From assembly GCA_965279095.1 (NCBI GenBank), contig CBDIHH010000007.1:496001-560000 (forward strand): a DNA stretch of 64,000 bases. The letters are read 5' to 3'. This stretch comes from CBDIHH01 sp965279095 (lineage in GTDB: Bacteria; Pseudomonadota; Alphaproteobacteria; Caulobacterales; Caulobacteraceae). This document shows, piece by piece, positions 41,703 through 52,783 of the stretch (position 1 is its first letter; every line of letters starts with the position of its first letter). The translations under genes were made by a program, and so were the position numbers. The notes under the pieces were generated by a model. It was not told where the DNA came from. It searched no databases and saw only the letters and a list, made by a program, of their open reading frames with translations.

Positions 41703-42952
41703 GCGACGTGGACGTCGTCACCTTCGGCTGCCGTCTGAACGCCCATGAGAGCGACCTGATCCGGGCGCGGGCGGCGCAGGACGGGCTCACCGACGCCGTC
41801 GTCTTCAACACCTGCGCCGTCACCGGCGAGGCCGTGCGCCAGGCGCGGCAGGCGATCCGCAAGGCGCGCCGGGCCCGGCCGGACGCCCGGCTGATCGTCA
41901 CCGGCTGCGCCGCCCAGATCGACCCTCAGGCCTTCGCCGGCATGGCCGAGGTCGATCTCGTGCTGGGCAACGCCGACAAGAGCGCGCCCGGCGCCTATGC
42001 GGCCCTGGCCCCCGGCGGGCGGGTGCGGGTCAATGACATCATGTCGGTGCGCGAGACGGCCGGCCACCTGGCCGGGGACCTCGACTTCACCGGCGGCGAC
42101 CGGGCGCGGGCCTATGTCGAGGTGCAGAACGGCTGCGACCACCGCTGCACCTTCTGCATCATCCCCTTCGGGCGCGGCAATTCGCGATCGGCCCCGGCCG
42201 GGGAGATCGTCGCCCGCATCGCCGCCCTGGCCGACCAGGGCTATGGCGAGGTGGTGCTGACGGGGGTGGACGTCACCTCCTGGGGCGCCGACCTGCCGGG
42301 GACGCCGACCCTGGGGCAGCTGGTGGCGCGGATCCTGCGCCTGGTCCCGCACCTCAGCCGCCTGCGCCTGTCGTCCATCGACGCCGCCGAGATCGACGCC
42401 GACCTGCTGCGCTGTTTCGCCCAGGAGGAGCGCCTGGCGCCCTACCTGCACCTCTCGCTGCAGGCCGGGGACGACCTGGTGCTGAAGCGCATGAAGCGGC
42501 GGCATTCGCGCGCCCAGAGCCTGGCGCTGATCGCGGCGGTGCGCGCCGTTCGCCCCGACACCGCCTTCGGCGCCGACCTCATCGCCGGCTTCCCCACCGA
42601 GACCGAGGTGATGTTCGACAACACCCTGTCGCTGGTGGACGAGGCCGGCCTGGCCTTCCTCCACGTCTTCCCGTTCAGCCCCCGGCCGGGCACCCCGGCC
42701 GCGCGCATGCCGCAGGTCGGCAAGGCCCTGGCCAAGGAGCGCGCCGCCCGCCTTCGCGCCCGCGGCGACGCCGCTCTCATTCGGCATCTGGATCGCCAGG
42801 TCGGGCGCACCGTCGCCGCCCTGGTGGAGAAGCCGGGCGTCGCGCGCGCCCCGGATTTCACCGAGATCGTCTATGGCGGCGACGGCGCGCCGGGGTCGAT
42901 CGTCCCCCTGCGGATTGGCGGTCACGACGGGCGACGCGCCATCGCCGGCTGA
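41699..42952 (+). CDS. mtaB: tRNA t6A37 methylthiotransferase
   Basis: A 417-residue radical-SAM methylthiotransferase that turns t6A37 of tRNA into ms2t6A. The N-terminal cluster site uses Cys in TFGCRLN, FNTCAVTG and VTGCAAQ. The radical-SAM motif is CDHRCTFCIIPFGRG. LHLSLQAGDD and DLIAGFPTET are also typical. GTG at 41699 overlaps the dapF stop. A TRAM domain is short or absent at the C-terminus. Confidence 0.94.
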   Translation: MSDVDVVTFGCRLNAHESDLIRARAAQDGLTDAVVFNTCAVTGEAVRQARQAIRKARRARPDARLIVTGCAAQIDPQAFAGMAEVDLVLGNADKSAPGAYAALAPGGRVRVNDIMSVRETAGHLAGDLDFTGGDRARAYVEVQNGCDHRCTFCIIPFGRGNSRSAPAGEIVARIAALADQGYGEVVLTGVDVTSWGADLPGTPTLGQLVARILRLVPHLSRLRLSSIDAAEIDADLLRCFAQEERLAPYLHLSLQAGDDLVLKRMKRRHSRAQSLALIAAVRAVRPDTAFGADLIAGFPTETEVMFDNTLSLVDEAGLAFLHVFPFSPRPGTPAARMPQVGKALAKERAARLRARGDAALIRHLDRQVGRTVAALVEKPGVARAPDFTEIVYGGDGAPGSIVPLRIGGHDGRRAIAG

Positions 42953-43262
42953 CGCTCTCTCCTGCCCGGCGGGTAGCGTGGAGAAGGGGGACCGCCCTGC
43001 AGCGCCGGGTGGATGAAGGGCGGCGTCGCCCCATCCGGAAACCCCCGCGCAGCCCCCTCCACCACCGGCCTATGGCCGGCGGTCCCCCTCCCCCGCGAAG
43101 AGCGGGGGCGGAGAAGACGCGCTTCTCCTGCCCCGCGCGTAGCGTGGGGAAGGGGGACCGCCCGGCAGCGCCGGGTGGTGGAAGGGGCGGCGCCGCCCTG
43201 TCCGGGAGTCCTGCGGGCAGCGCCTCGGTGACAGAGCGGTCGCGCCCGGCTAGAACCCCCAC
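42953..43262. repeat. Family A repeats between mtaB and ftsY
   Basis: A 310-base gene-free space holding two degenerate family A units, with TCTCCTGCCCGGCGGGTAGC, CCCCCTCCACCACCGGCC and GGTCCCCCTCCCCCGCGAAG, then a near repeat with GCCCCGCGCGTAGCGTGGGG. The last ~40 bases carry the ftsY upstream region. Confidence 0.75.
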
Positions 43263-44207
43263 ATGTCAGACCCCCAAGGCGAACAGAAGCGCGGCTGGTT
43301 CCGCCGGCTGACCGAGGGCCTCGCGCGCTCGTCCGCGGCCATGACCGATCAGGTCGTCGGCGCCTTCACCCGCGAGAAGCTGACCCAGGAATCCCTCGAC
43401 AAGCTCGAGGACCGGCTGATCGAGGCCGACCTCGGCCCCCAGGCCGCCGCCCGCATCGCCGAGGCCTTCGGCAAGGCCCGCTTCGGCCGCGAGGCCACCG
43501 ACGACGAGGTCAAGGAGACCCTGGCCGAGGCCATCGCCGCCGAACTGCTGGGCCATGAGGGCCGCTTCGATCCCCTCGGGGGGCCCAGGCCCTATGTGGT
43601 GCTGTTCGTGGGCGTCAACGGCGCCGGCAAGACCACCACCCTGGGCAAGGTCGCCGCAGACCTCACCGCCCGCGGGGCCAAGGTGCTGGTCGCCGCCGGC
43701 GACACCTTCCGCGCCGCCGCCATCGAGCAGCTGCAGGTGTGGGGCGAGCGGGCCGGGACGCCCGTGGTCTCGCGGCCCCTGGGTTCTGATTCCGCCAGCC
43801 TGGCCTTCGAGGCCCTGCAGCGGGCCCGGTCCGAGAACTTCGACGTGCTGCTGATCGACACCGCCGGCCGGCTGCAGAACAAGACCGCCCTAATGGACGA
43901 GTTGGGCAAGATGGTGCGGGTGCTGAAGAAGGTCGATCCGGACGCCCCGCACGAGACCCTCCTGGTGCTGGACGCCACCGTCGGCCGCAACGCCCTGTCC
44001 CAGGTGGAGGCCTTCGAGCGCATCGCCGGGGTCACCGGGGTGGTGATGACCAAGCTCGACGGCACCGCCCGCGGCGGCGTGCTGATCCCCGTGGCGGCGG
44101 CCTCCTCGGCGCCCATCAAGCTGATCGGCGTTGGCGAGGGCATCTCGGACCTGCAACCGTTCGACGCGCGGGCCTTCGCCCGGTCGCTGGTGGGGATCAA
44201 GTCATGA
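43263..44207 (+). CDS. ftsY: Signal recognition particle receptor FtsY
   Basis: A 314-residue SRP GTPase that docks ribosome-SRP complexes at the membrane. The NG domain has VGVNGAGKTTTLGKVAADL (P-loop), AAGDTFRAAAIEQL, DTAGRLQNKTALMDEL, TKLDGTARGG and GVGEGISDLQPFD. The acidic A domain is nearly absent; the protein starts with a short basic segment (QKRGWFRRLTEGL), as in many alphaproteobacteria. The yciB start overlaps its stop by 4 bases. Confidence 0.96.
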   Translation: MSDPQGEQKRGWFRRLTEGLARSSAAMTDQVVGAFTREKLTQESLDKLEDRLIEADLGPQAAARIAEAFGKARFGREATDDEVKETLAEAIAAELLGHEGRFDPLGGPRPYVVLFVGVNGAGKTTTLGKVAADLTARGAKVLVAAGDTFRAAAIEQLQVWGERAGTPVVSRPLGSDSASLAFEALQRARSENFDVLLIDTAGRLQNKTALMDELGKMVRVLKKVDPDAPHETLLVLDATVGRNALSQVEAFERIAGVTGVVMTKLDGTARGGVLIPVAAASSAPIKLIGVGEGISDLQPFDARAFARSLVGIKS

Positions 44208-44806
44208 GCCAGGCCAGCACCCCGCCCAAATGGGTCCGCCCGGTGGTCGACTACGGCGGCCTGGTGCTGTTCCTGGCCGCCTATCTGCTGACCAAGGACA
44301 TGATCAAGGCCACCGGCGCCCTGGTGGCAGGCTCGGCCATCTCGCTCGCCATCGGCCTGGTGTTCGAGAAGCGGATCGCCCCCCTGCCGCTGATGGCCGG
44401 CGGCTTCGCCCTCGTGTTCGGCGGCCTGACCCTCTACTTCCACGACGTGCGCTTCGTGAAGATGAAGCCGACCTTCATCAACGTGGCGCTGGGCTTGGCC
44501 ATGCTGGTGGGCCTGTGGCTGCGCAAGAACCCGCTGAAGGCCCTGCTCGGCTCCGCCGTCCACCTGCCCGAGCCCGTCTGGCGGACCTTGACCCTGCGTT
44601 ACGGCCTGTTTTTCCTCGCCCAGGCGGCGCTCAACGAGGCCGTCTGGCGCACCCAGCCGGAGACCACCTGGGTGCTGTTCCGTTTTCCCGGCCTGCAGAT
44701 CCTCGCCATCGCCTTTTCGCTCAGCCAGTTGCCGCTGATGATGAAGGGCATGAAGGCGATGGAAGACGCGCCGGCGCCCGCCCCCAAGGAGCCTGTCGAT
44801 GACTGA
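44204..44806 (+). CDS. yciB: Inner membrane septation protein (YciB/IspZ)
   Basis: A 200-residue membrane protein with about five hydrophobic segments. DYGGLVLFLAAYLLTKDMI, the repeated GGLTLYFHDVRFVKMKP with its conserved F-x-K-x-K-P and NEAVWRTQPETTWVLFRFPG identify the family, which interacts with cell-division and envelope proteins. Coupled to ftsY by an ATGA overlap and to the next gene by an 8-base overlap. Confidence 0.92.
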   Translation: MSQASTPPKWVRPVVDYGGLVLFLAAYLLTKDMIKATGALVAGSAISLAIGLVFEKRIAPLPLMAGGFALVFGGLTLYFHDVRFVKMKPTFINVALGLAMLVGLWLRKNPLKALLGSAVHLPEPVWRTLTLRYGLFFLAQAALNEAVWRTQPETTWVLFRFPGLQILAIAFSLSQLPLMMKGMKAMEDAPAPAPKEPVDD

Positions 44807-45818
44807 GCTGCAGAACCGTCGCATCGTCCTGGCCAGCCGCCCCGTGGGGTCGCCTCGGCCGGAGAACTTCCGGCTGGAAGAGGTCCCCGCCCCCGTCCCC
44901 GGCGAGGGGGAGATGCTGCTGCGGACCCTCTACCTGTCGCTCGATCCCTATATGCGGGGCCGGATGAGCGATGCGCCGTCCTACGTCCCGCCGGTGGAGA
45001 TCGACGCGGTGATGGGCGGCGGAACGGTGTCGCGGGTGGTCACCTCGAACCATCCGGGCTTCCAGGCGGGCGATCTCGTGGCCTCGGCCGCCGGCTGGCA
45101 GGACTACGCCCTGTCCAAGGGCGGCGGGATCACCAGGCTCGACCCCAACCTCGCCCAGCCCAGCTGGGCGCTGGGAATCCTCGGCATGCCCGGCTTCACC
45201 GCCTGGTACGGCCTGACCCGCATCGGCGAGCCCAAGGCCGGCGAGACGGTGGTGGTGGCCGCCGCCACCGGCGCCGTCGGATCGGTGGTGGGCCAGATCG
45301 CCAAGCTGCAAGGCTGCCACGTGGTGGGGATCGCCGGCGGTCTGGACAAATGCGCCTATGCGGTCGACACCCTCGGCTTCGACGCCTGCATCGACCATCA
45401 CGCCCAGGACTTCAAGGCCCAGCTCAAGGCCGCCTGCCCGGACGGCGTCGACGTGTATTTCGAGAACGTGGGCGGCAAGGTCCTGTTCGCGGTGCTGCCC
45501 CTGCTCAACAGCCACGCCCGCATCCCCCTGTGCGGCCTGATCTCCCAGTACAGCGCCACGGGGGCCGAGGGGCCGGACCGGTCTGGCCTCCTGCTCAGCC
45601 AGATGCTGGTCAAGAAGGCGAAGCTGCAGGGCTTCATCATCGCCGACCACTACGACCAGTATCCGGCCTTCCTGGCGCAGATGGGGCCCTGGGCCGCCGG
45701 CGGCCAGGTGACGGTCCGAGAGGACATCGTCGACGGCCTGGAGAATGCTCCGGCGGCCTTCATGGGACTGCTGGAGGGGCGCAACTTCGGCAAGCTGGTG
45801 GTGCGGGTCGCGGCCTAA
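44799..45818 (+). CDS. NADP-dependent MDR oxidoreductase (CurA-like, zinc-free)
   Basis: A 339-residue medium-chain reductase of the leukotriene B4 dehydrogenase/CurA group. LSLDPYMRGRMSD near residue 48 and the NADP motif AATGAVGSVVGQIAK are diagnostic; DVYFENVGGKVL is the family's other signature. No zinc ligands are seen. It probably reduces alpha,beta-unsaturated ketones or aldehydes. It is the last gene of the ftsY-yciB run. Confidence 0.88.
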   Translation: MTELQNRRIVLASRPVGSPRPENFRLEEVPAPVPGEGEMLLRTLYLSLDPYMRGRMSDAPSYVPPVEIDAVMGGGTVSRVVTSNHPGFQAGDLVASAAGWQDYALSKGGGITRLDPNLAQPSWALGILGMPGFTAWYGLTRIGEPKAGETVVVAAATGAVGSVVGQIAKLQGCHVVGIAGGLDKCAYAVDTLGFDACIDHHAQDFKAQLKAACPDGVDVYFENVGGKVLFAVLPLLNSHARIPLCGLISQYSATGAEGPDRSGLLLSQMLVKKAKLQGFIIADHYDQYPAFLAQMGPWAAGGQVTVREDIVDGLENAPAAFMGLLEGRNFGKLVVRVAA

Positions 45819-45898
45819 CCGCCACCGTCCACGGAGCGTCTGTCGCTAAATTGTCTCCGAGCTTTGCTATGCAGGCCGCAATGGCGCGAGGATAGGCG

Positions 45899-46474
45899 AT
45901 GGCGAAGACCGGCAATCCGACGGAGTCGGCGCTCGAGCGCTCTCCCAGCCACCTCCTGCACCGGGCCCTGCAGCTGGCCCTGGACATCTACGCCGAGGAA
46001 ACCGGCCCCGGCGCCGTGACCCAGCGGCAGTTCGCCGTGCTCACCGCCGTCGCCGCCCGGCAGGGCTGCACCCAGAGCGAGCTGGTGCGCGCCACCGGCA
46101 TCGACCGCTCGACCCTGGCGGAGCTGGTGGCCCGGCTGATCGGCAAGGACCTGCTGGCCCGCGAGCGATCCAACGTCGACGCCCGGGCCAATACCGTCAC
46201 CCTGACCGAGGCCGGCCGCGCGGCGGTGGATGACGCGACCCCCAAGGTCGCCGCCGCCGATCAGCGCATCCTGGCCCTGATGCCGGCGGGCAAGCGGTCC
46301 GCCTTCCTCAAGACCCTGCGGGCCATGTCCAAGGGTCCGGGGACGGACAAGGCGGCCAAGGGCGACAAGGCGGACAAGGTCGACAAGCTGGCCAAGGCCG
46401 AGCGCAAGAAGGCCAAGGCCGACAAGAAGGCCCGCAAAAAGGCCGCCGACGCGCCTGAGCCGTCGCCGGTGTAG
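45899..46474 (+). CDS. MarR family transcriptional regulator with Lys-rich tail
   Basis: A 191-residue winged-helix regulator. The recognition region is TQSELVRATGIDRSTLAELV with the wing ERSNVDARANTVTLTEAG. After residue 140 the protein ends in an unusual basic low-complexity tail (DKADKVDKLAKAERKKAKAD) that could bind DNA non-specifically. It has its own upstream space of 80 bases. The target genes are unknown. Confidence 0.88.
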   Translation: MAKTGNPTESALERSPSHLLHRALQLALDIYAEETGPGAVTQRQFAVLTAVAARQGCTQSELVRATGIDRSTLAELVARLIGKDLLARERSNVDARANTVTLTEAGRAAVDDATPKVAAADQRILALMPAGKRSAFLKTLRAMSKGPGTDKAAKGDKADKVDKLAKAERKKAKADKKARKKAADAPEPSPV

Positions 46475-46654
46475 CAGCGCCCTTATCCTCCCCCGCCCTT
46501 CGCGGGGGAGGGGGACCGCGAAGCGGTGGAGGGGGCGAGGGACAGAGCGCTGCGCTTGTGGTTCGCCCCCTCCGGCGCTCCGCGCCACCTCCCCCATCCT
46601 CTGCGGGATGGAGGAGGATCAAGACTGGGTCGCGTTCCTACCGCGGCGCGGCTT
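46475..46654. repeat. Family A repeat between convergent genes
   Basis: TATCCTCCCCCGCCCTTCGC, GGGGGACCGCGAAGCGGTGG and GGAGGGGGCGAGGGACAGAG face GTTCGCCCCCTCCGGCGC and CCACCTCCCCCATCCTCTGC. One full unit of about 135 bases that can fold on itself, between the MarR gene and the next minus-strand gene. Confidence 0.75.
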
Positions 46655-46930
46655 TCATACCTTGATGTCGAGGAGCGAACCCGGGCGCAGGTAGCGCGTG
46701 GGCGCCTCCGCCGTCGGCGCGACCACGCGCTCGGCGCGCAGGGGCGTGGCGGCGGGCGTGGCGACAGTGGTGGTTCGCGGCGCGGGGGCAGGCGCGGCAG
46801 GAGCCTGGGCCTTCCCCAGGGCCGCCTGGAAGAAGGCGCGCTGAGCGGCGCTCGCGGACGCCGGCTCGGTGGGCCGGGTCGAGGCGGGCGGCGGGAAGGC
46901 GGGTCTGGCGGGGGGGCGGATCTCGGCCAC
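46655..46930 (-). CDS. Small Pro/Ala-rich protein of unknown function
   Basis: A 91-residue protein. It is low in complexity and disordered-looking at the N-terminus (IRPPARPAFPPPASTRPTEP), with a short region SAAQRAFFQAALGKAQAP and a C-terminus RYLRPGSLLDIKV that looks less random. There is no signal peptide or membrane span. Codon use is like the neighbours. The AT-rich upstream 79 bases have two GTTAAC words and a TAAA-N7-TTAA motif. I do not recognise a family. Confidence 0.55.
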   Translation of the reverse strand: MAEIRPPARPAFPPPASTRPTEPASASAAQRAFFQAALGKAQAPAAPAPAPRTTTVATPAATPLRAERVVAPTAEAPTRYLRPGSLLDIKV

Positions 46931-47009
46931 GGGCTCAACTCGACAGGGTTAACGACCGAAATATGGTTAACAGAATAGAAGGAATGACGAACGAAAGGTA
47001 AACTATTCG

Positions 47010-47531
47010 TTAACGTCCCTTTAAAAGCCGTCGGGCGACGCCGTCGGCGTCGGCGGGGGTCAGCGGCCCGGTATGTTTGGCGAAGATCACGCCGTCGGCG
47101 CCGACGAGGAAGCTCTCCGGCACCCCGGTGACCCCCAGCTCGACCCCCGCGTCGCCCGAACGGTCCACCAGTACGGCGGCGAAGGGGTCTCCGAGGCGCT
47201 CCAGGAAGGCGCGGGTGCGGGCGGGGTCGTCCTTGTACGCCACGCCGACCACGCGCACCCCCTGGGCCTTCAGCCGCATCAGTTCGGGCTGCTCGATGGC
47301 GCAGGGCGCGCACCAGGAGGCGAAGACATTGACCAGGGTCGGCCCCTGCACCGAGGCGCGCAGGGCCTCGTCGGGGGCGCCGTCCAGGCGGGGCAGGGAC
47401 AGGGCCGGGACAGGCTGGCCGACCAGGGCGTCGGGACTGACCTTGGGGTCGTGATGCAGGGCGTAGCCGGCGAACAGGACGCCCAGGGCCAGGAGCACCG
47501 CCAGGGGGATCAGCGGCAGCCAGCGCCTCAT
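47010..47531 (-). CDS. ccmG: Cytochrome c maturation thioredoxin-like protein
   Basis: A 173-residue membrane-anchored thioredoxin (CcmG/DsbE). A single N-terminal span (LIPLAVLLALGVLFAGYAL) is followed by the redox motif FASWCAPCAIEQPEL and the cis-Pro region GVTGVPESFLVGADG. It reduces apocytochrome c cysteines in the periplasm before haem attachment. ATG 47531 overlaps the ccmD stop by 4 bases. Confidence 0.93.
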   Translation of the reverse strand: MRRWLPLIPLAVLLALGVLFAGYALHHDPKVSPDALVGQPVPALSLPRLDGAPDEALRASVQGPTLVNVFASWCAPCAIEQPELMRLKAQGVRVVGVAYKDDPARTRAFLERLGDPFAAVLVDRSGDAGVELGVTGVPESFLVGADGVIFAKHTGPLTPADADGVARRLLKGR

Positions 47532-47683
47532 CGCTCGGCCTCGGCCTCCAGGGTGCGCACCCGGCGGCGCCAGCGGCGGGCGCGCAGCAGGGTGTCGGCG
47601 ACCATCCAGACCAGCAGGGCGGCGGTGATGGCGTAGGCGGGCCACACGAAGGCGGCGTAGCGCCCGGCGTCCAGATCGAGCAT
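47528..47683 (-). CDS. ccmD: Haem exporter protein CcmD
   Basis: A 51-residue single-span protein (AAFVWPAYAITAALLVWMVAD) with a basic C-terminal tail, in the ccmC-ccmD-ccmG order. CcmD helps release haem-loaded CcmE from the CcmABC complex. Its ATG shares one base with the ccmC stop, and its stop overlaps ccmG. Confidence 0.85.
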   Translation of the reverse strand: MLDLDAGRYAAFVWPAYAITAALLVWMVADTLLRARRWRRRVRTLEAEAER

Positions 47684-48399
47684 CAGCCGGCGCTCCGCAG
47701 CTGCAGCACCGCCGCGCGGCGCCGCCAGACCTCGCCGCGGATGCGCACCAGCCACAGGGCGCCGAAGCCCAGGGTGTAGGCCAGGCCCATCAGCAGCAGG
47801 GGGGTGAGGTAGACGGACGGCATGCTCGGCCCGCCCGCGCGCAGCACCGAGGCGCCCTGGTGCAGGGTGTTCCACCAGTCGACCGAGAACTTGACGATGG
47901 GCAGGTTCACCGCCCCCACCAGGGCCAGGATGGCGCAGGCCCGCGAGGCGCGCGCCTCGTCCTCGATGGCGTGCTGCAGGGCGATGTAGCCCAGGTAGAA
48001 CAGGAACAGCACCAGCACCGAGGTCAGGCGGGCGTCCCACACCCACCAGGTTCCCCACATGGGCTTGCCCCACAGGGAGCCCGTGACCAGGGCCAGGAAG
48101 GTGAAGGCGGCGCCCAGGGGCGCGGCGGCCCGGGCGGCGGCGTCGGCCAGGGAATGGCGGAACACCAGGCCGAACAGGCTGGCCCCCGCCAGGCAGGCGT
48201 AGACGAACATCGCCATCCAGGCGGCCGGCACATGGATGAACATGATGCGGATGGTGTCGCCCTGCTGGTAGTCCTCGGGCGCGGCGAAGGAGAGCCACAG
48301 GCCGGCGATCCCCAGGGCGACCGCCGCGACCCCGAGAACGGGCGCCAGCCACCGCGACAAGGCCATGAACCGCTGCGGATTGGCGAGCGCCGTGATCAT
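47683..48399 (-). CDS. ccmC: Haem exporter/ligase protein CcmC
   Basis: A 238-residue six-span membrane protein that loads haem on CcmE. The tryptophan-rich haem-handling motif WGTWWVWDARLTS is visible, with conserved His in MFIHVPAAWMA and NTLHQGAS. ATG at 48399 (MITALANPQRF) is chosen; an upstream in-frame ATG at 48462 lies inside the inserted repeat element and would add a non-family N-terminus. Confidence 0.93.
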   Translation of the reverse strand: MITALANPQRFMALSRWLAPVLGVAAVALGIAGLWLSFAAPEDYQQGDTIRIMFIHVPAAWMAMFVYACLAGASLFGLVFRHSLADAAARAAAPLGAAFTFLALVTGSLWGKPMWGTWWVWDARLTSVLVLFLFYLGYIALQHAIEDEARASRACAILALVGAVNLPIVKFSVDWWNTLHQGASVLRAGGPSMPSVYLTPLLLMGLAYTLGFGALWLVRIRGEVWRRRAAVLQLRSAG

Positions 48400-48453
48400 G
48401 GATCGCAGATAGACGGCGGCGATGGCGCAGGCAAGGCGGGCGTTTTGTCCGAT

Positions 48454-48600
48454 CCCGATCATCCCCGCGAAAGCGGGGACCCAGGTTTTTCATGCCGTCA
48501 ACAATCGCGCCACGGGGTCCGGTCCAGATTGAAGCGGCCGATGGCGTCCGTGCGCATAGCCAAAAGAACCTGGGTCCCCGCTTTCGCGGGGATGATCGGG
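48454..48600. mobile_element. 147-bp inverted-repeat element inside the ccm operon
   Basis: Perfect 34-bp terminal inverted repeats start CCCGATCATCCCCGCGAAAG at 48454 and end with the complement at 48600. The core (minus strand) has an ATG 10 bases inside the repeat and codons LDRTPWRD, followed in another frame by LLTA and stop. A one-base deletion would explain this from a GIY-YIG C-terminus of the type NPxWRDLLTA. It separates ccmB from ccmC. Confidence 0.75.
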
Positions 48601-48604
48601 TATG

Positions 48605-49270
48605 TTAAGACAGCGCATTCCTGCACGCGGCCGCCATGGCCAGGGGCCCCAGGGCCACGGCGGCCAGGCTATAGGCGGCCAGGAAGGCCAGGGCCGGCTG
48701 CCAGTTCAGCCCCGCGCCATAGGCCTCGATGGCGCCGGCGCCGAAGATCACCGGGGGGGCGAACAGGGGCAGGACGATCACCGCGATGAGCAGGCCCCCG
48801 CGCCGGGCGCCCAGGCTGAGGGCCGCGCCGATGCCGCCGACGAAGGCGAAGCCCAGGCCGCCGACGAGGGCGGCGGCGAGGGTGACGCCGGCCAGGGCGG
48901 GGCTGGCCCCGAGACCCGTGGCGATGACCGGGGCCAGGAACGCCAGGGGCGCGCCGGCGGCGATCCACTGGGCCAGGCATTTCACCGCGCAGACCGCCTC
49001 CAGGGGCGGCGCCCCGAGCGCCAGCAGATCGAGCGCGCCATCCTCGTAGTCGCGCTCGAACAGGCGCTCCAGGCTGAGCAGGCTGGCCAGGGCCAGGGTC
49101 AGGAAGGCCGAGCCCGGCGCCACCGCCGCCAGCCGCTCCGGGGACGGCCCCGCCGCCAGGGGCAGCAGGGTGGCGATGCCGGCGTAGAAGGCCAGGGCCA
49201 GCAGGGGGCCGCCGCCGCCGCCCCAGGCCAGGGACAGCTCCCGCCGCAGGAGCACGCCCAGGGCGCTCAC
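48605..49270 (-). CDS. ccmB: Haem exporter permease CcmB
   Basis: A 221-residue six-span permease. FLTLALASLLSLERLFERDYEDGALDLL is the family signature (only part is quoted as LSLERLFERDYEDGALD). It forms the CcmAB(CD) ABC complex needed for release of holo-CcmE. GTG at 49270 overlaps the ccmA stop. The usual downstream ccmC is kept but separated by the element at 48454. Confidence 0.92.
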   Translation of the reverse strand: MSALGVLLRRELSLAWGGGGGPLLALAFYAGIATLLPLAAGPSPERLAAVAPGSAFLTLALASLLSLERLFERDYEDGALDLLALGAPPLEAVCAVKCLAQWIAAGAPLAFLAPVIATGLGASPALAGVTLAAALVGGLGFAFVGGIGAALSLGARRGGLLIAVIVLPLFAPPVIFGAGAIEAYGAGLNWQPALAFLAAYSLAAVALGPLAMAAACRNALS

Positions 49271-49869
49271 GCCGAAATCTCCACGGCCAGGGCGGGGATG
49301 GGCAGAGGATCGTGCACCGCCGCCAGGATCATGCCGCCGCCGGCCAGGTGCGCGGTCATCAGCTCGCCCATCCGCGATCGCCAGGCGGCGTCCAGGGGCG
49401 ACAGGGGCTCGTCGAGCAGCCACAGGGGCCGGGGCGCCGCCAGCAGCCGGGCCAGGGCCAGGCGGCGGCGCTGCCCCGCCGACAGCTTGCGCACCTCCAG
49501 GTCCAGCAGCCGCCGCAGGTCCAGGGTGCGGACCGCCGCCTCGACGGCGCCGGGGGCGGCCCCGGACCAGGCCGCCTGGAAGGCCAGTTCCTCGCGGGCG
49601 GAGCGGCCGCTCTTCAGCCCGTCTTGGTGGCCCAGCAGGTGCACGGCCCGCCGCCGCGCCTCGTCCGCCTCGGCGCCGCCGAACGCGATCGTCCCCGCGG
49701 CCGGGCGGATGAAGCCGGCGATGGCGCGCAACAGGGTCGTCTTGCCGGCGCCGTTGGATCCGGTAAGGGCGGCGGCCTGTCCGGCCGCCAGACGCAGGCC
49801 CAGGCCGGCGAACAGCACCCGGTCGCCGCGCGCCAGGGACAGGCCCTCGATGCGCACCGAATCGATCAT
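49267..49869 (-). CDS. ccmA: Haem exporter ATPase CcmA
   Basis: A 200-residue ABC ATPase. Walker A is TGSNGAGKTTLLRAIAG, the signature is KLSAGQRRRLALARLL and Walker B is PLWLLDEPLSPLD. It heads ccmA-B-C-D-G. A divergent aconitase gene lies upstream with a 170-base shared space. Confidence 0.94.
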   Translation of the reverse strand: MIDSVRIEGLSLARGDRVLFAGLGLRLAAGQAAALTGSNGAGKTTLLRAIAGFIRPAAGTIAFGGAEADEARRRAVHLLGHQDGLKSGRSAREELAFQAAWSGAAPGAVEAAVRTLDLRRLLDLEVRKLSAGQRRRLALARLLAAPRPLWLLDEPLSPLDAAWRSRMGELMTAHLAGGGMILAAVHDPLPIPALAVEISA

Positions 49870-50039
49870 GGCTTGACCGTGACACGCGCCGCATGGACGC
49901 GGCGCCGGCTGACGGCTATGAAACCCGCGGCTGCGCGGGGCATGCGCGGCGCGGGGGCGGACGCTGTGTGTCCGCTCCAGGCGCGCGATCCCGCAACCGA
50001 TTGACGGGCGGCCTTTGGCAGACAGAGGATCATCATTCC

Positions 50040-52727
<2,688 letters not shown>

Positions 52728-52783
52728 GCGCTCACGCATTGGTGAGGCGCGTCCTGGGGCTGACTCCGCTTAAGTGCGGCGCC

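Noticed and set aside
46999..47013. CtrA-like site (TAAA-N7-TTAA) upstream of the Pro/Ala-rich ORF
   Set aside because: One mismatch, overlaps the ccmG stop codon, and the downstream gene is unknown; too weak to list as a separate site.
48400..48462. Longer ccmC start at 48462
   Set aside because: The ATG is part of the inserted element's terminal repeat and the added residues do not resemble CcmC.
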